Shown in pieces: positions 7,066-7,415 of a stretch of DNA of 7,415 nucleotides. The notes under the pieces were generated by a model that worked only from the letters and a program-made list of their open reading frames with translations, searched no databases and was not told the origin of the DNA. Source of the DNA: Planctomycetaceae bacterium (GTDB lineage: Bacteria > Planctomycetota > Planctomycetia > Pirellulales > UBA1268). The position numbers were made by a program, and so were the translations under genes. Numbering within the stretch: the stretch's first letter is position 1; each line of letters starts with the position of its first letter. The stretch covers positions 1 to 7,415 of the forward strand of contig CANETO010000082.1 of assembly GCA_947440895.1 (NCBI GenBank), read 5' to 3'.

Positions 7066-7415
7066 GCCGCCACCTCCTCGTCTCCATCGTCTACGGCCAC
7101 CGGAGCCCGCAGCGATATGAGCAGCATCAGCCCGGCCCCGATCACGAGCCATGAGTCGGCGAGGTTGAAAATGGGCCAGTCGATGACGCCGTCGAGCTTA
7201 AAGTGGATCCAGTCGCGGACCGCCAGCACGGCTTCGCCCCGGCGTTCCAGCGGCGCATGCCACTGGAGGCCGGGCAGGCCGAGCCGGTCGTAGAGGTTGC
7301 CGATGATGCCGCCGGTGATCAGGGCAAGGGCCAAAAGCAGCCAGCGGTCGCTCCTTGTGGCGGGGAGGGAGACCAGCATCACGATGCCCCCGATAGCACA
7401 GAGCGAGACGGCCGC
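7062..7415 (-). CDS. lspA: Lipoprotein signal peptidase II (5' end outside the window)
   Basis: LspA is the inner-membrane aspartyl protease that cleaves the signal peptide of prolipoproteins after lipid attachment. The last 117 residues are present and the frame is open to the window edge, so the N-terminal transmembrane part is missing. Visible are a membrane helix (WLLLALALITGGIIGN, fragment residues 25-40) running into the family motif GNLYDR, then AVRDWIHF with D68, FNLADS with D87, and a last helix (WLVIGAGLMLLI). D68 and D87 are 19 residues apart, the spacing of the catalytic D124/D143 pair in Pseudomonas aeruginosa LspA. Between GNLYDR and D68 there are about 16 more residues than in that protein. 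The tail is acidic (DDGDEE), and its Glu codons encode the ribosome-binding site of hisN. Confidence 0.95.
   Translation of the reverse strand, partial: AAVSLCAIGGIVMLVSLPATRSDRWLLLALALITGGIIGNLYDRLGLPGLQWHAPLERRGEAVLAVRDWIHFKLDGVIDWPIFNLADSWLVIGAGLMLLISLRAPVAVDDGDEEVAA
7073..7078 (-). promoter_or_regulatory. Shine-Dalgarno site of hisN inside lspA
   Basis: AGGAGG on the minus strand lies 7 bases before the GTG at 7065, a perfect match at near-ideal spacing. It sits in the last codons of lspA. It fixes the hisN start and supports translational coupling through the GTGA overlap. It is the strongest ribosome-binding site in the window. Confidence 0.85.

Noticed and set aside
7066..7152. An upstream extension of the HisN protein to a start at 7152
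   Set aside because: The added 29 residues are Arg/Gly-rich, lie wholly within lspA, and are bypassed by the perfect AGGAGG and GTG at 7065.

Overview
The window is GC-rich, densely coding bacterial chromosome. It looks like a planctomycete, probably from the Pirellulales and relatives. That assignment is an inference from the four-cysteine L28 protein that begins MARSCQVCGKG, the secreted PDZ/YbaY-like/DUF4214-like protein, the frequent GTG starts, and several starts without a clear Shine-Dalgarno sequence. No rRNA, tRNA, CRISPR array, insertion sequence or phage gene was seen. Apart from one secreted protein and one partial gene at the left edge, the content is housekeeping.

Layout from left to right. 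Bases 1-86 (+) hold the last 27 codons of an unidentified gene. Bases 150-1280 (+) encode a secreted protein with a PDZ domain, a YbaY-like domain and a DUF4214-like region. Everything else is on the minus strand and is transcribed from right to left: lspA (5' end outside the window), a HisN-type inositol-monophosphatase-family gene, a 286-base spacer with hairpins and a candidate promoter, rpmB (L28), gatC, gatA, gatB, and a SAM hydrolase (DUF62, SAM hydroxide adenosyltransferase). The SAM hydrolase gene meets the PDZ gene tail to tail across 24 bases that contain a hairpin.

How the genes work together. gatC, gatA and gatB encode the complete amidotransferase that converts Glu-tRNA(Gln) and/or Asp-tRNA(Asn) into the correctly charged tRNAs. 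The gatA-gatB and gatB-DUF62 junctions are 4-base stop/start overlaps (ATGA and GTGA), so these three genes are probably translationally coupled. rpmB upstream makes this a translation-related cluster. The SAM hydrolase is the odd member: it degrades SAM to adenosine and methionine and has no obvious link to tRNA amidation. lspA and hisN form a second coupled pair, with a GTGA overlap and a perfect AGGAGG ribosome-binding site inside the end of lspA.

I did not find a clearly new multi-gene system. The items most worth a second look are the PDZ/YbaY-like/DUF4214-like protein, the gatB-coupled SAM hydrolase, the lengthened loop in LspA before its first catalytic aspartate, and the structured hisN-rpmB spacer.
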